A DNA stretch of 64,000 bases from Flavobacterium rakeshii (GCF_009741375.1 NZ_WOWP01000013.1:186001-250000), one strand, 5' to 3'; positions 51,172 through 63,067 are shown, counted from the stretch's first letter. The notes: generated by a model not told the origin, from the sequence alone. Numbers and translations are program-made.

Positions 51172-51864
51172 TTACATCCTATATGGACCATTATATAAGT
51201 CTGCCTCTTTAATTTTATTATCCTCAGTAAATTGTCTAAAAATATTTTTTTGATCATAACTAAAAGACATAGCACGGGTATGAAAAATAATCACATAGTT
51301 TTTAATACGACATGCAAAAGGGTTAGTGTTGAAATAAATATTATTACCATTATCTCTAATAATATCTAAAGCCTGCTTTGCTTGTTCATTATCTTTAAAC
51401 TCCCATTGTTCAATTATACCATCAGAGATAAAATTGCCTTTTTCTTTGTTATAATAAAAATAATCAACAATACTTTTAGCTTTTTGCATAAAGGCATACC
51501 CCTCATCGTTTATACCATCATTAATTCTGGCATCATCTAACACTATCTTATAAAATGGATAATTATTAATATAATGAATTGAGTCGGTATTAAGATATTT
51601 ATACTGATGTAGCTTTTTTAGTCTTACAGTGTCAGATATCAATCCCTGCTGTTCCATCTTGCTAACAAAAGTTACGACCTCATTAAGAACTAAATCTCCT
51701 GAATGATTTTGATTAACCAATGTATCTTTTTGATTATCCTGAACGACATTTGGCAAAGAATCAGTCACTGATTCAGGAACCGTAGTGACAGTAGGCATCT
51801 GCTCCGATTTTTTACAGGAAGCAAAAAATGACAATATGATTAAAGATAACAGTATTCTTTTCAT
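51172..51864 (-). CDS. Hypothetical lipoprotein
   Basis: 230 residues. The lipobox Cys is at residue 17 (FFASC), followed by a Thr/Ser/Val-rich linker (about 20-65). The rest has 'DARINDGINDEGYAFMQKAKSIVDYFYYNKEKGNFI' and 'NDNGNNIYFNTNPFACRIKNYVIIFHTR'-like segments, with no domain I recognise. It follows the terminator of mnmA and precedes the TatD gene on the same strand. Function unknown. Confidence 0.65.
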   Translation of the reverse strand: MKRILLSLIILSFFASCKKSEQMPTVTTVPESVTDSLPNVVQDNQKDTLVNQNHSGDLVLNEVVTFVSKMEQQGLISDTVRLKKLHQYKYLNTDSIHYINNYPFYKIVLDDARINDGINDEGYAFMQKAKSIVDYFYYNKEKGNFISDGIIEQWEFKDNEQAKQALDIIRDNGNNIYFNTNPFACRIKNYVIIFHTRAMSFSYDQKNIFRQFTEDNKIKEADLYNGPYRM

Positions 51865-51892
51865 ATTAACAAATATACTTTACTACAACAAA

Positions 51893-51920
51893 AAACCCAA
51901 CACTTATAAGCATTGGGTTT
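51893..51920. terminator. Terminator after mnmA
   Basis: AAACCCAA (51893-51900) pairs with TTGGGTTT (51913-51920) around a 12-base loop, with a T-run on the minus strand. Confidence 0.65.
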
Positions 51921-51944
51921 ATATAAAAAATACGATAATCTTTA

Positions 51945-53132
51945 TTATGAAATAACGCCCGAACCAATAAGTTCGTCATCAATATACCAGGCTGCAAACT
52001 GCCCTTCGGTAATTGCCGACTGTGGTTCTTCAAAAGCAATGTACATTCCGTTATCAAACATATGCAGGGTTGCTTTTTGTAACGGCTGGCGGTAACGTAT
52101 TCTAACCATTACTTCCATAGTTTCACCGTCCTTAAGTGTTAGGTCTTCACGCACCCAGTGCACCTCGTTACCCTGTATGAATAACGCTTTTCTGAACAGT
52201 CCCGGATGGGTGTGCCCCTGCCCGGTGTAAATAGCATTGCTCGCTACATCAGTAGCTATGATAAACAAAGGCTCTTTTGTACCACCCACATTAAGCCCTT
52301 TACGCTGCCCTATGGTGTAGTAATGCGCTCCCTGATGCTTTCCTACTACTTTACCCATTTCCGGCTTGTAGTTTATGTTTTTAGCCTCAAAAGCCAGTTG
52401 CTCTTTTACACTGTCAAATACCGGTTTATCCAGGTTATAAGTATCCTGAGCAGCATCAATTTCATAAATAAGCCCTTCTTTAGGTTGTAGTTGCTGCTGA
52501 AGAAACTCCGGCAGGCGAACCTTACCTATAAAGCAAAGCCCCTGAGAGTCTTTTTTCTCTGCAGTGACCAAATCCATCTTAGCTGCGATTTCGCGCACCT
52601 GAGGCTTGGTTAATTCACCTATAGGGAATAATGCTTTACCCAATTGTTCCTGCGAAAGCTGACATAAAAAGTACGACTGATCCTTATTACCGTCTACACC
52701 TGCTAAAAGCTGATACACTTCGTTACCGTCTTTCTCAATGGTGCCTTTACGGCAATAGTGTCCTGTTGCCACATAGTCTGCTCCCAGGCTAAGGGCAATT
52801 TTCATGAACACGTCAAACTTAATCTCACGGTTACATAACACGTCAGGGTTTGGAGTTCTTCCCTGCTCATATTCATTGAACATATAGTCTACTATACGTT
52901 CTTTATATTGTTCGCTAAGGTCTACCGTTTGAAAAGGTATACCTAGCTTTTCGGCTACAAGCAAAGCATCATTGCTATCTTCCAGCCACGGACATTCGTT
53001 AGAGATGGTAACCGAATCATCATGCCAGTTTTTCATAAACAGCCCTATTACCTCATACCCCTGTTCCTGCAACAGGTATGCCGCAACACTCGAATCCACT
53101 CCGCCCGAAAGCCCAACTACTACTCGTTTCAT
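51945..53132 (-). CDS. mnmA: tRNA 2-thiouridine(34) synthase MnmA
   Basis: 395 residues. The PP-loop '[13 protein letters not shown]' is at residues 7-19, and the two catalytic cysteines are Cys100 ('[11 protein letters not shown]') and Cys200 ('[11 protein letters not shown]'). It uses ATP and persulfide sulfur to thiolate U34 in Lys, Glu and Gln tRNAs. It is slightly longer than E. coli MnmA. The MORN-repeat gene is 51 bases upstream on the same strand. Confidence 0.97.
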   Translation of the reverse strand: MKRVVVGLSGGVDSSVAAYLLQEQGYEVIGLFMKNWHDDSVTISNECPWLEDSNDALLVAEKLGIPFQTVDLSEQYKERIVDYMFNEYEQGRTPNPDVLCNREIKFDVFMKIALSLGADYVATGHYCRKGTIEKDGNEVYQLLAGVDGNKDQSYFLCQLSQEQLGKALFPIGELTKPQVREIAAKMDLVTAEKKDSQGLCFIGKVRLPEFLQQQLQPKEGLIYEIDAAQDTYNLDKPVFDSVKEQLAFEAKNINYKPEMGKVVGKHQGAHYYTIGQRKGLNVGGTKEPLFIIATDVASNAIYTGQGHTHPGLFRKALFIQGNEVHWVREDLTLKDGETMEVMVRIRYRQPLQKATLHMFDNGMYIAFEEPQSAITEGQFAAWYIDDELIGSGVIS

Positions 53133-53183
53133 TTTTAATTCCTTTCCTGAAAAAATTTCTGCAAAAGTACTACAAAATATTCA

Positions 53184-53882
53184 TTAGTCCCTTGTTACCC
53201 CTTTAGGCATTATCATGAACTCCTTTTTTAACAGTTTCTTATTTTCATAATACTCCCAGTAACCATACTTGTACCCTTTTATAAATTCGCCTTTAGACGA
53301 TACATTTCCAAACTTATCATAAAATACTGCCTGCCCGTTAAGCTTCCCGTTCTTGTAGTGGGAGTCTTCAAGTACAGTACCTTTTTCATTATATTTTTTA
53401 TAGATACCGTTAAGTACCCCATCTTTATATTCTTTTTCTTCGGCAAGCTCACCTTTAGCAAAAAACACTTTAACCATACCGTTTAACTTTCCTTTAGAGT
53501 AATGTTCCAGTAGCATCACAGTTTTTCCGTCAGGATGATATGTTTTCCATTCGCCTTCACGCTGCCTGTTTACTTCTTTACCTTCGCTTACTTTATTTCC
53601 CTTTTGATCAACAAACGTAGTAAAGCTAACACCATTACCTTCAGAGAAATCTCTTGTTGCTATAACCGAACCTTTTTGGGTATCGTCAAAAAACTTAAAC
53701 ACTCCGGTTTCCTTGCCATGATTAAAAGTACCTTCATAGCGCGGTCTTCCGGTAGCATCATAAGTGCCTTTCCAAACACCGTGGCGTTTACCGTTACTGT
53801 CAAACTTATTGATATCATCCTTGTTTTGAGCGGTAAGCCCCAAGGTTATAAAAAGAGTAATAAGTACTGTAAAGTATCTCAT
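53184..53882 (-). CDS. Secreted MORN-repeat (YwqK-like) protein
   Basis: 232 residues. The signal peptide ends near residue 19 (LTAQ). The body consists of MORN_2-type repeats, each with a 'G.W..Y...G' core: 'HGVWKGTYDATGRPRYEGTF', 'REGEWKTYHPDGKTV', 'LNGMVKVFFAKGELAEEKEY', 'YGYWEYYENKKLLKKEF'. Databases often label these 'YwqK family antitoxin', but no toxin gene is adjacent here, so I call it only a MORN-repeat protein. Confidence 0.85.
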   Translation of the reverse strand: MRYFTVLITLFITLGLTAQNKDDINKFDSNGKRHGVWKGTYDATGRPRYEGTFNHGKETGVFKFFDDTQKGSVIATRDFSEGNGVSFTTFVDQKGNKVSEGKEVNRQREGEWKTYHPDGKTVMLLEHYSKGKLNGMVKVFFAKGELAEEKEYKDGVLNGIYKKYNEKGTVLEDSHYKNGKLNGQAVFYDKFGNVSSKGEFIKGYKYGYWEYYENKKLLKKEFMIMPKGVTRD

Positions 53883-53959
53883 AATAGTATTTACGTTTTA
53901 TATCTAAACTTAAATTGTACTGTTTTTAGTATTGCAAACTGTGAGCCAATTTATTAAAA

Positions 53960-53981
53960 AAAGCACTCCGAAGAGTGCTTT
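53960..53981. terminator. Terminator after yidC
   Basis: AAAGCACTC (53960-53968) pairs with GAGTGCTTT (53973-53981) around CGAA. Confidence 0.75.
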
Positions 53982-53986
53982 ACAGT

Positions 53987-55891
53987 TTATCTTTTATTTT
54001 GTTGCTGCTTTTTTTGCTGCTCCTGTGCCTGTTCCATCATTTCCTGCATTTTCTTTTGGAAACGTCCCTGCTTTTTAGGCTTGGTTTTGTTTTCCTGAAT
54101 TTTTGCATGGATTTTCTCGTCGTTCACAATGTAGTTCTTAATTACAAACATAATACCTATGGTAATAGTGTTTGAAATGAAGTAATACAAACTCAGTCCT
54201 GAAGCATAGTTGTTAAAGAATATAAGCATCATTACAGGAGAGATGTAAATCATTACCTTCATCATTTTGCTCATATCAGGCATACCTTCCTGTGGTGGTG
54301 CCGACATACTTTGATCTCCGGTAGTCATTTTCATATAGAAGAAAATAGCAATAGAAGCAAGTATTGGGAATAAACTCACATGGTCACCGTATAAAGGAAT
54401 ACGGAATGGTAAATGATAAACAGAGTCATAAGACGAAAGGTCATCTGCCCAAAGGAAACTTTTTTGTCTTAAATCAAAATAAGACGGGAAGAACTGGAAT
54501 AAGGCATAAAATACCGGTATTTGCATTAATGCCGGTAAACAGCCTGCCATTGGGTTCACACCCGCTTTATTATAAAGCTTCATGGTTTCCTGTTGCTTTT
54601 TCATTGGGTCTTTCTTGTACTTCTCGTTTATCTCCTGTATTTCAGGACGAATAACTTTCATCTTAGCCTGAGACAGGTAAGACTTGTATGTTACCGGAGA
54701 CATTACCAACCTTACAAGGATAGTGAATATAATAATACCAATACCGTATGGAAGGAATGAAGAAAGGAAAGCAAATACCTTGATAAATATATAACGGTTA
54801 ATCCAACCGAATATACCCCATCCTAAAGGAATTACCTCGTCAAGGTTTCTGTCATAACTGTTTAATATCTTATAATCTGCAGGACCGTAGTACCAGTCCA
54901 TGTTATAACTAAGCTCGCCACCATCAAACTCAAGAGGCATTTTTGCAGTAAACTGCTTGGTATAAAGTGTATCTACCTCTTCATCTTTAACTAGGTTTTC
55001 AGATGCAAGATCGGCAGTTTTAAATGCTTTATCTGTTAAAAGGATAGAAGTAAACAGGTGTTGTTTAAAAGCTACATAAGTAACATCATCTGCTTTTTCG
55101 CTATCATTGCTACCTACACTAAGATCGTCATCCTTACCGTCTTCATACTCATAAATAACCTGAGTATATCTATTCTCGTAAGAGATACTTTTTTCGTTTC
55201 TATAAGTTTTAAGCTTCCACTCTAAATCAATAGGGTTAGAAGTATCAAGTACCTGAGATAAACCTTGTGTACGGATAGAGAAATCTACCATGTACTGTCC
55301 CGGTGTCATTTCATAACGGTATTCAAGGAAAGCATTTGCACCTGCCTTTAAACGCATGGTTAACACTTGGTTCTCACCATTTTTAGTAAGCTGTGGCTCA
55401 AAGTACATATCCCTGGTGTTAAGGATACGGTTATCTTTGGTTTTAAATTGCAGGTTAAAATCGGCGTTGTTATCCTTGATGATTTTCACCATCTCTCCCG
55501 AATCCTTTTGGAATTGCTCAAATCCAAGCGGAGTAGCTACACTAATGTAACCACCTTTGTTAGCAACCTCAAGTAAAAGCTTGTCATTTTTAAGCTCGGT
55601 TACAGCTTCTTTTGCAGAAGGTAATGATGCGCTGTAAGCAAATGCTCCAAGAGCATCCCTAAGGCCTGCCTGTTTTACAGAATCGGTTACTGTTGAATCC
55701 TGCTCAGTAATTACAGCTGTTTTTTCATCTGCAAGTTTAGCCTGTTTTTCCTGCTCTACTTTTTCTTTTTCGGCTTTCTCTTTATCAAGTTCTTCCTGTG
55801 TAGGTACCTGGTTGTATAGCATCCAGCCTAAAAGCACAGCAATTAGGGCAAAACCTATGGCCGATTTGTAATCTAATTTTTTTTCTTCCAT
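53987..55891 (-). CDS. yidC: Membrane protein insertase YidC
   Basis: 634 residues, the long Gram-negative form. The first membrane helix is about residues 10-25, a large periplasmic beta domain covers about 60-350, and the conserved insertase core of five helices is at about 360-590 ('YGIGIIIFTILVRLVMSPVTYKSY', 'NPMAGCLPALMQIPVFYALFQFFP'). The C-terminus is Gln/Lys-rich ('QEQQKKQQQNKR') and could bind ribosomes. It is 58 bases downstream of pyrG on the same strand. Confidence 0.97.
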   Translation of the reverse strand: MEEKKLDYKSAIGFALIAVLLGWMLYNQVPTQEELDKEKAEKEKVEQEKQAKLADEKTAVITEQDSTVTDSVKQAGLRDALGAFAYSASLPSAKEAVTELKNDKLLLEVANKGGYISVATPLGFEQFQKDSGEMVKIIKDNNADFNLQFKTKDNRILNTRDMYFEPQLTKNGENQVLTMRLKAGANAFLEYRYEMTPGQYMVDFSIRTQGLSQVLDTSNPIDLEWKLKTYRNEKSISYENRYTQVIYEYEDGKDDDLSVGSNDSEKADDVTYVAFKQHLFTSILLTDKAFKTADLASENLVKDEEVDTLYTKQFTAKMPLEFDGGELSYNMDWYYGPADYKILNSYDRNLDEVIPLGWGIFGWINRYIFIKVFAFLSSFLPYGIGIIIFTILVRLVMSPVTYKSYLSQAKMKVIRPEIQEINEKYKKDPMKKQQETMKLYNKAGVNPMAGCLPALMQIPVFYALFQFFPSYFDLRQKSFLWADDLSSYDSVYHLPFRIPLYGDHVSLFPILASIAIFFYMKMTTGDQSMSAPPQEGMPDMSKMMKVMIYISPVMMLIFFNNYASGLSLYYFISNTITIGIMFVIKNYIVNDEKIHAKIQENKTKPKKQGRFQKKMQEMMEQAQEQQKKQQQNKR

Positions 55892-55949
55892 CTAATTAAT
55901 TTGTTACACCAGAAAGTGTATCCTTTTACAAGGAATATAATTATCTAAA

Positions 55950-57617
<1,668 letters not shown>

Positions 57618-57683
57618 TTATCCGATAAAATGTAATCTGTAAATGAGGTTATTTGAAAATTTGAAAATACCAATACACAAAGC

Positions 57684-57707
57684 CTGAAAAACAGCTTTAT
57701 TTTTCAG
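57684..57707. terminator. Weak terminator-like hairpin after the DUF3820 gene
   Basis: CTGAAAAA (57684-57691) pairs with TTTTTCAG (57700-57707) around an eight-base loop. The stem is AT-rich, so confidence is low. Confidence 0.35.
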
Positions 57708-57743
57708 TAATTCAGGGTGTTTCTTTAACAAATTTTCAATTTT

Positions 57744-57974
57744 TCAGGGCTTTGGATATTGATTCCTGATGTTTCTTATCATCCCCTCAAGTCCGTTAAG
57801 TTTTAACTCATAAACCAGTTGCAGCTGCTTACCTAACTGCCCGGCAGGAAACCCTTTATTATGATACCAAACCACATAATGTTCAGGCAAATCAATAAGG
57901 TAACGCCCTTCATATTTACCAAAAGGCATTTTTGCATGTGCTAATTTTATTAGCAACTCCCTTTGTTCATCCAT
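57744..57974 (-). CDS. DUF3820-family small protein
   Basis: The ATG at 57974 ('MDEQRELLIKLAHAKMPFGKYEGRYLIDLPEHYVVWY') gives 76 residues, as in other DUF3820 proteins; the longer reading to 58034 would run through a terminator hairpin. The 'MPFGKYKG..L.DLP..Y..W' pattern is characteristic. Sometimes named after a quorum-sensing-regulated virulence factor, but function is unknown. Confidence 0.85.
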   Translation of the reverse strand: MDEQRELLIKLAHAKMPFGKYEGRYLIDLPEHYVVWYHNKGFPAGQLGKQLQLVYELKLNGLEGMIRNIRNQYPKP

Positions 57975-58024
57975 AAATAATACTGTAAACAGCAAAGGTA
58001 GTAACCAAAAGCCACCCTTAAAAC

Positions 58025-58054
58025 AAAAAAGCACTCTTTATACAGAGTGCTTTT
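58025..58054. terminator. Terminator upstream of the DUF3820 gene
   Basis: 12-base arms 58025-58036 and 58043-58054 around TTATAC, with T-runs on both strands. It separates the DUF3820 gene from the OsmC/LysM unit. Confidence 0.8.
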
Positions 58055-58148
58055 TATAACCAAGTGTCACGCGAATGAAACACTTTGCATAAACCAAAGG
58101 AATCTAAAAAAACTTCCAGTATCAAATGTACCATGGGTACAAAACAAA

Positions 58149-58174
58149 AAAAATACCCAATGAAGGGTATTTTT
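58149..58174. terminator. Terminator after the OsmC gene
   Basis: AAAAATACCC (58149-58158) pairs with GGGTATTTTT (58165-58174), loop AATGAA. Confidence 0.8.
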
Positions 58175-58189
58175 ATATTTAAAACCGAA

Positions 58190-58588
58190 TCACCAGTTAA
58201 ACGTTATATCTCTTTCAATATCAGAATGCAGGCTGTAATGAACCGGGCAATGCATTGCTGCCCTTTCCAGTATTACCCTTGCCTTCTCATCGGCATCGCT
58301 TTTTAGATTAAAAACAACTTTAATCTTTGAGATTCTTCGTGGGTCGGCAGCCATGGTTTTTGTCACTTCCGCAACAGATCCCTGCATACTAACCCCCATA
58401 TCTCTGGCCTTTATACCCATAATAGTAAACATACAGGTTGCCAAAGCATTTGCAACGGTATCGGTAGGTGAAAAAGCCTCTCCTTTACCATTATTATCAA
58501 GCGGAGCATCGGATATAATTTCACTACCCGATTGTAAATGAACAGATGATGTTCTTAAATCTCCTAAATAAGTTACTTTAGATGTCAT
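58190..58588 (-). CDS. OsmC-family peroxiredoxin-like protein
   Basis: 132 residues. The two catalytic-type cysteines are Cys52 ('LATCMFTIM') and Cys114 ('AMHCPVHYSL'), with 'FSPTDTVANALATC' in front, typical of OsmC/YhfA proteins that reduce organic peroxides with thiols. It begins two bases after the stop of the LysM gene at 58591, so it is the last gene of that unit. Confidence 0.92.
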   Translation of the reverse strand: MTSKVTYLGDLRTSSVHLQSGSEIISDAPLDNNGKGEAFSPTDTVANALATCMFTIMGIKARDMGVSMQGSVAEVTKTMAADPRRISKIKVVFNLKSDADEKARVILERAAMHCPVHYSLHSDIERDITFNW

Positions 58589-58590
58589 AA

Positions 58591-60528
58591 TTACTCTGCG
58601 TGTTTAATACTTAAATCCTCATCATAATACAGAATATATACTCCGTTATTATAATTACCTCCGTTAAGAGATCTGTAGGCAAATTTATTCTCTACCTGTT
58701 CTGACGATTTTGTTACTACTGTTTCTCCAAAACTTTCCGGCTGGAACAAACGTAAAATAACATCAAAAGTTACATCAAAACCTCTGGTAGCAAACTGATT
58801 TGGAGAAACTCCGTTTTTCTCCTTAAACTTCTTAACAAACAAATGTTTCTCCTGAGTATCGGTATCATTAGTTATAGAAGCATACTGCATTTTTAACTGA
58901 GTTAATAAATGCAACGGAACCTCCTCATTATCCAACACATCAGTCCTTTCAAAAACAGCCAGTTGTATTTTATAATCCTCTTTTATCTTCATAAGCACCC
59001 TAACCGTATTAGATACTTTACCGGCACTTTCGGTATCAAGCAATATATAGTTAATCCCTACCGGATCAAGTAACGGCTTAAGCAACTCTTCGGTTACCAT
59101 CTGGTCGGTAATTTTCGCTCCGGCATAGTTGTTTTTAATAAACTGTTTTGAACTCAGTTTTTTCTCATCAACAACCGCTATAAGATTAGCGTTTTTGCTT
59201 TTAATAAAATTAAGCATTGCTACTCTTACCACATCCGGACTTGGAACCGATTGATATAGGTTTTCAACCGGCTTACCCACCTCTTTAGAGAGCGGCGATA
59301 TTACCGGGACATTTGTTAGTGTTTGTGCAGCCCTTTCTACGTTACTTTGAAAAAACGGACCAATTACCGCATTCACCCCTGCAAGACTTGATTTAAGCCT
59401 GTCTACAGCTGATGAAGTTTTAGACTCCTGTGAATCCAGTATTTTAACCTTAATAGGCAGCCCTAATGTTTTTGCCGAATCGATAGCTATTAAAGCTCCG
59501 GCATAAAAATCAAGAGTCATATTAAGGAATCTGTCTGTTCTTACACGCTCTGTTTCCTCCTCACTGCTTTGATCTTTTATCAGATTAAAAGGTAGTAATA
59601 GCGCTAGTTGCTTTTCTCCCTGCACATCAAGCGAATCAACAAGACTTACAACTCCGGGTGCTTTTTTTCCGGTAATAAAACCTCCTGTTTTAGGTGCAGG
59701 AAACTTTAAAACCATACCTTCCCTAAGTCCGCCTTCTTTCAGCTCAGGGTTTAGCTCCTCTATTTTTTCTTTTGTTAAACCAGTTGTTTTGGTAAGATTA
59801 TACATTGTTTCCTTTGCAGGAACAGTATACATGGTAAATTGAGGCTCATCTTGTTTTAACTGTGCTCCGGGACCTATCTCTTTAGCCAATACCGATGTTT
59901 TATCCAGCTTAAGCTTATACCCTAACGGAAGCACATCTTTAACCTCCGGATTAAGCTCTTCCAAAAGTTGCTGGGTCATACCATACTGTTTAGCTATAGA
60001 GTATTTTGTCTCTCCCGCCTCAACGGTATGATACATATAACTTGGCGCATCTTTTTTCTCAAATACTTTCTCTGCTCTTTCGGCCTGTGCCTCAACACCA
60101 CTTCCTTTTACCGGAATAATTACTTTTTGTCCTATTTTTAACCCATCAGCCAGTTCGGGGTTTGCAGCAATAAGTTCCTGCTCGGTAACATTATACTGTT
60201 TTGTAAGCCCATACATAGTTTCTTTAGCCTTTACCTCATGTATAGGGTTAGAAATTCTGGTAGCTTTCTCTGTAACAGGTACAGCAGTAGTTTCTAATTT
60301 CACTTTACCTGCAGTAGGTATAAGTAATACCGCACCTTCGCTAATACCATTTTGAGAATCAGGGTTTAGCCTGAAAATATCATATGGGGTAACTTTATAT
60401 TTTTTTGCAATCTCGGTCACCGTTTCTCCCTTAGCTACCTGATGCTTTTTATACTTGCCCTGCGCAAAAGCCGAACCGGATAACAACACGAGTGAAAAAA
60501 ATAAAATTACAAAATGCTTCATATTCAA
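58591..60528 (-). CDS. LysM-domain protein with periplasmic-binding-protein-like domain
   Basis: 645 residues. The signal peptide ends near residue 22 (AFAQ). Four LysM domains follow, at about 25-72, 92-137, 165-210 and 228-275, each with 'VxxGET...IAKxY' and 'LNP(E/D)' features, binding peptidoglycan. Residues about 305-640 resemble the type 1 periplasmic-binding (branched-chain amino-acid/LivJ-like) fold ('QLALLLPFNLIKD', 'GPFFQSNVERAAQTLTNVPVISPLS'). This architecture is also known from the LpoA-like and amino-acid receptor families of Bacteroidota. Ligand unknown. Confidence 0.85.
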   Translation of the reverse strand: MNMKHFVILFFSLVLLSGSAFAQGKYKKHQVAKGETVTEIAKKYKVTPYDIFRLNPDSQNGISEGAVLLIPTAGKVKLETTAVPVTEKATRISNPIHEVKAKETMYGLTKQYNVTEQELIAANPELADGLKIGQKVIIPVKGSGVEAQAERAEKVFEKKDAPSYMYHTVEAGETKYSIAKQYGMTQQLLEELNPEVKDVLPLGYKLKLDKTSVLAKEIGPGAQLKQDEPQFTMYTVPAKETMYNLTKTTGLTKEKIEELNPELKEGGLREGMVLKFPAPKTGGFITGKKAPGVVSLVDSLDVQGEKQLALLLPFNLIKDQSSEEETERVRTDRFLNMTLDFYAGALIAIDSAKTLGLPIKVKILDSQESKTSSAVDRLKSSLAGVNAVIGPFFQSNVERAAQTLTNVPVISPLSKEVGKPVENLYQSVPSPDVVRVAMLNFIKSKNANLIAVVDEKKLSSKQFIKNNYAGAKITDQMVTEELLKPLLDPVGINYILLDTESAGKVSNTVRVLMKIKEDYKIQLAVFERTDVLDNEEVPLHLLTQLKMQYASITNDTDTQEKHLFVKKFKEKNGVSPNQFATRGFDVTFDVILRLFQPESFGETVVTKSSEQVENKFAYRSLNGGNYNNGVYILYYDEDLSIKHAE

Positions 60529-60642
60529 GTTTTGGTTTATACTAATTGTTTAAGTTGGTGCAAATTTAATTTATGTAACGAGTGCTGTACAGTATTTTTA
60601 TTATAAATTTCAGTTAAAATAACCGCACAATCACTGCTTCTT

Positions 60643-61080
60643 TTATTCTTCGGTATCGGTAGTAAGATGTTTCTTTTTTCTTTTTGGCGTAGGCACCTGT
60701 ATTGGTCCTCCACGTTCTTTTTCAAGCTTTTCTTTAAAAGCATCAAGATCCTTTTTCTGTGATTTATGTAACGGGATTTTCAATACACCTCCACCTGTTT
60801 TAGCATCATATCCGCTAATAGCCCATTCATTGTATTTGTAAATCTCTTTAGGGTCTATCATATACTTTCTTGATATCATAATCATTCTTTCCCCCGGTAA
60901 AATTTTATGATCAATAAAAAATGCATCAGGGTCTTCCTCCTCATACATATCATCTTCATCTGTCATCTCTACGGTATCATCATCATTGTCGTAATTTTGG
61001 TCGTCACCATAGTTATTCTGTGCCATAGCAGCAGTAAAAGAAAAGGTAGTGAACAACACCAATAATAAAAGTTTTTTCAT
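60643..61080 (-). CDS. Secreted protein with a degenerate LysM-like domain
   Basis: The ATG at 61080 gives 145 residues, with a signal peptide ending near residue 21 (AMAQ). An acidic Asp/Glu-rich segment (about 22-50) is followed by 'DHKILPGERMIMISRKYMIDPKEIYKYNEWAISG...GGVLKIPLH', which has the length and pattern of a single divergent LysM domain. A basic C-terminus ends 'RKKKHLTTDTEE'. It precedes the four-LysM gene on the same strand, so both may act on peptidoglycan. Confidence 0.72.
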   Translation of the reverse strand: MKKLLLLVLFTTFSFTAAMAQNNYGDDQNYDNDDDTVEMTDEDDMYEEEDPDAFFIDHKILPGERMIMISRKYMIDPKEIYKYNEWAISGYDAKTGGGVLKIPLHKSQKKDLDAFKEKLEKERGGPIQVPTPKRKKKHLTTDTEE

Positions 61081-61186
61081 GGCTTGTAGTTTTTTAGTCA
61101 AATTTAGTCGCTCTAAAATTAAACGTTTTTTTGGTCAAATTATTAAATCCATTTAACAATTTACCAAAACCCTGCCACAAATAAAA

Positions 61187-61218
61187 AAATAAGCCTTTGC
61201 GGTTGCAAAGGCTTATTT
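61187..61218. terminator. Terminator after guaA
   Basis: 14-base arms 61187-61200 and 61205-61218 around GGTT, with a T-rich tail on the minus strand. Confidence 0.85.
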
Positions 61219-61239
61219 AAAATATAAATTAAAGAAATA

Positions 61240-62769
61240 TTATTCCCATTCAATAGTGGCTGGTGGCTTAGAGCTAATATCATAAACAACTCTGTTTACA
61301 CCTTTCACTTTATTTATAATTTCGTTAGAAACCTTCATAAGGAAATCATATGGTAGGTGAACCCAGTCGGCAGTCATACCATCTGTAGATTCTACTGCTC
61401 TAAGGGCAACAACTTTTTCATAAGTTCTTTCATCCCCCATTACACCTACACTGTTTACAGGCAATAATATTGCACCTGCCTGCCATACCTGATTGTAAAG
61501 TCCGTGATCTTTAAGCCCCTGGATAAAGATATGGTCTACTTCCTGAAGTATACGTACTTTCTCCGGAGTGATATCTCCAAGAATCCTGATTGAAAGACCT
61601 GGTCCCGGGAACGGGTGTCTTCCTAAAAGCTCTGGGTCGATACCTAAAGTAGCACCTACTCTTCTTACCTCATCTTTAAACAGCATTCTTAGCGGCTCTA
61701 CAACCTGAAGTTTCATAAAATCAGGTAACCCACCCACATTGTGGTGAGATTTGATTGTTGCAGAAGGTCCTTTTACAGAAACCGACTCAATAACATCAGG
61801 ATAAATAGTACCCTGTGCAAGCCATTTCACATCGGTAAGTAAGTGTGCCTCGTCATCAAATACTTCGATAAACACACGACCAATGGTTTTACGCTTAGTT
61901 TCAGGATCTTCAATACCTGCAAGCTCACCAAGGAATCTTTCAGAAGCATCAACACCTTTAACGTTAAGCCCCATATCCTTGTACTGGTGAAGTACGCTTT
62001 CAAATTCATCTTTACGCAGTAATCCGTTGTTAACGAATATACAGTAAAGATTTTGGCCAATAGCCTTATTTAAAAGTACCGCTGCCACAGTAGAGTCTAC
62101 CCCTCCTGAAAGCCCCAGTACTACTTTATCATTTTGGATTTTTGTTTTAAGCTCCTCAACAATATCCTCAACAAAAGTATCCGGAGTAAAGTTTTGAGGT
62201 ACTTCTGCGATTTTCACAAGGAAGTTCTCAAGCATTTGCTTACCGTCTGTAGAGTGATATACCTCTGGGTGATACTGGATAGCATAAGTAGTTTCGCCTT
62301 CTATTTTATAGGCAGCATTTTCCACATCTTTAGTACTTGCAATTCTCACACCGTTTGTTGGTAACTGCTTAATAGTATCACTATGGCTCATCCATACCTG
62401 GCTACCTGCACTAACACCTTCAAGGAATGGTTCGTCTTCCTTAATATAAGAAAGGTTTGCACGACCGTATTCACGGATGTTACTTGGCGCTACCTCTCCT
62501 CCATGGAAATGAGCAAGATACTGCGCACCATAACAAACTGCTAATAAAGGTAGTTTGCCACGAATTTCAGAAAGGTCTGGATGCGGTGCATCTTCTGCCC
62601 TTACTGAGAATGGACTACCAGAAAGTATTACGGCTTTGTAAGACGATAAATCACCCGGTGGGTTGTTGTAAGGGAAAATTTCGCAAAAGATATTTAACTC
62701 GCGAACTCTCCTCGCAATAAGCTGTGTGTATTGCGATCCGAAATCTAGAATAAGTACATTGTGTTGCAT
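61240..62769 (-). CDS. guaA: GMP synthase (glutamine-hydrolysing)
   Basis: The ATG at 62769 gives 509 residues. The class I glutaminase domain has nucleophile Cys79 ('[12 protein letters not shown]') and '[10 protein letters not shown]'; the synthetase domain has the PP-loop '[18 protein letters not shown]' near residue 215, and the dimerisation domain ends '[11 protein letters not shown]'. It converts XMP to GMP. TACTTTTG on the minus strand at 62780-62773 is a -7-like box only four bases before the start codon, so a very short leader is possible. Confidence 0.97.
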   Translation of the reverse strand: MQHNVLILDFGSQYTQLIARRVRELNIFCEIFPYNNPPGDLSSYKAVILSGSPFSVRAEDAPHPDLSEIRGKLPLLAVCYGAQYLAHFHGGEVAPSNIREYGRANLSYIKEDEPFLEGVSAGSQVWMSHSDTIKQLPTNGVRIASTKDVENAAYKIEGETTYAIQYHPEVYHSTDGKQMLENFLVKIAEVPQNFTPDTFVEDIVEELKTKIQNDKVVLGLSGGVDSTVAAVLLNKAIGQNLYCIFVNNGLLRKDEFESVLHQYKDMGLNVKGVDASERFLGELAGIEDPETKRKTIGRVFIEVFDDEAHLLTDVKWLAQGTIYPDVIESVSVKGPSATIKSHHNVGGLPDFMKLQVVEPLRMLFKDEVRRVGATLGIDPELLGRHPFPGPGLSIRILGDITPEKVRILQEVDHIFIQGLKDHGLYNQVWQAGAILLPVNSVGVMGDERTYEKVVALRAVESTDGMTADWVHLPYDFLMKVSNEIINKVKGVNRVVYDISSKPPATIEWE

Positions 62770-63067
62770 GCGCAAAAGTAATTCAATATTTTGAAACTGA
62801 AAAATGAGTTTTTATGTTTTTTAATTTGATTGTTTTTTAGCAGGTTTATCAATAAATATGCACTATTAACAACTAAAACAAGTACTAGTTATCATCAAAT
62901 AAAAAGTAATTCTACATTATTATTTTATCTAAAACATAACTAATTTAAAAATCAACCATACAAAAACAACTGAAAAACGGCAGATTACATTTTAATAACA
63001 AAAGAAAAAAAATCAAATTCTGTATTTTGATATCCTTTTTATATTTTTAGCAAAATTTATTTTTTAA
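62770..63067. other. AT-rich intergenic region upstream of the TIGR04222-like gene
   Basis: About 300 bases with strong A/T bias between the divergent guaA and TIGR04222-like genes. A -7-like TACTTTTG for guaA lies at 62780-62773. No clear promoter for the plus-strand gene, no gene and no repeat were seen. Confidence 0.4.

Noticed and set aside
53184-53882. Toxin-antitoxin antitoxin (YwqK label)
   Set aside because: The gene encodes an exported MORN-repeat protein and there is no toxin gene beside it.
57975-58034. N-terminal extension of the DUF3820 protein
   Set aside because: The extra 20 hydrophobic residues overlap the terminator stem at 58025-58054, and family members start with the downstream Met.
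58127-58141. Palindrome TGTACC-atg-GGTACA as an operator
   Set aside because: It lies between a terminator and the end of a convergent transcript with no gene start nearby, so no function can be argued.
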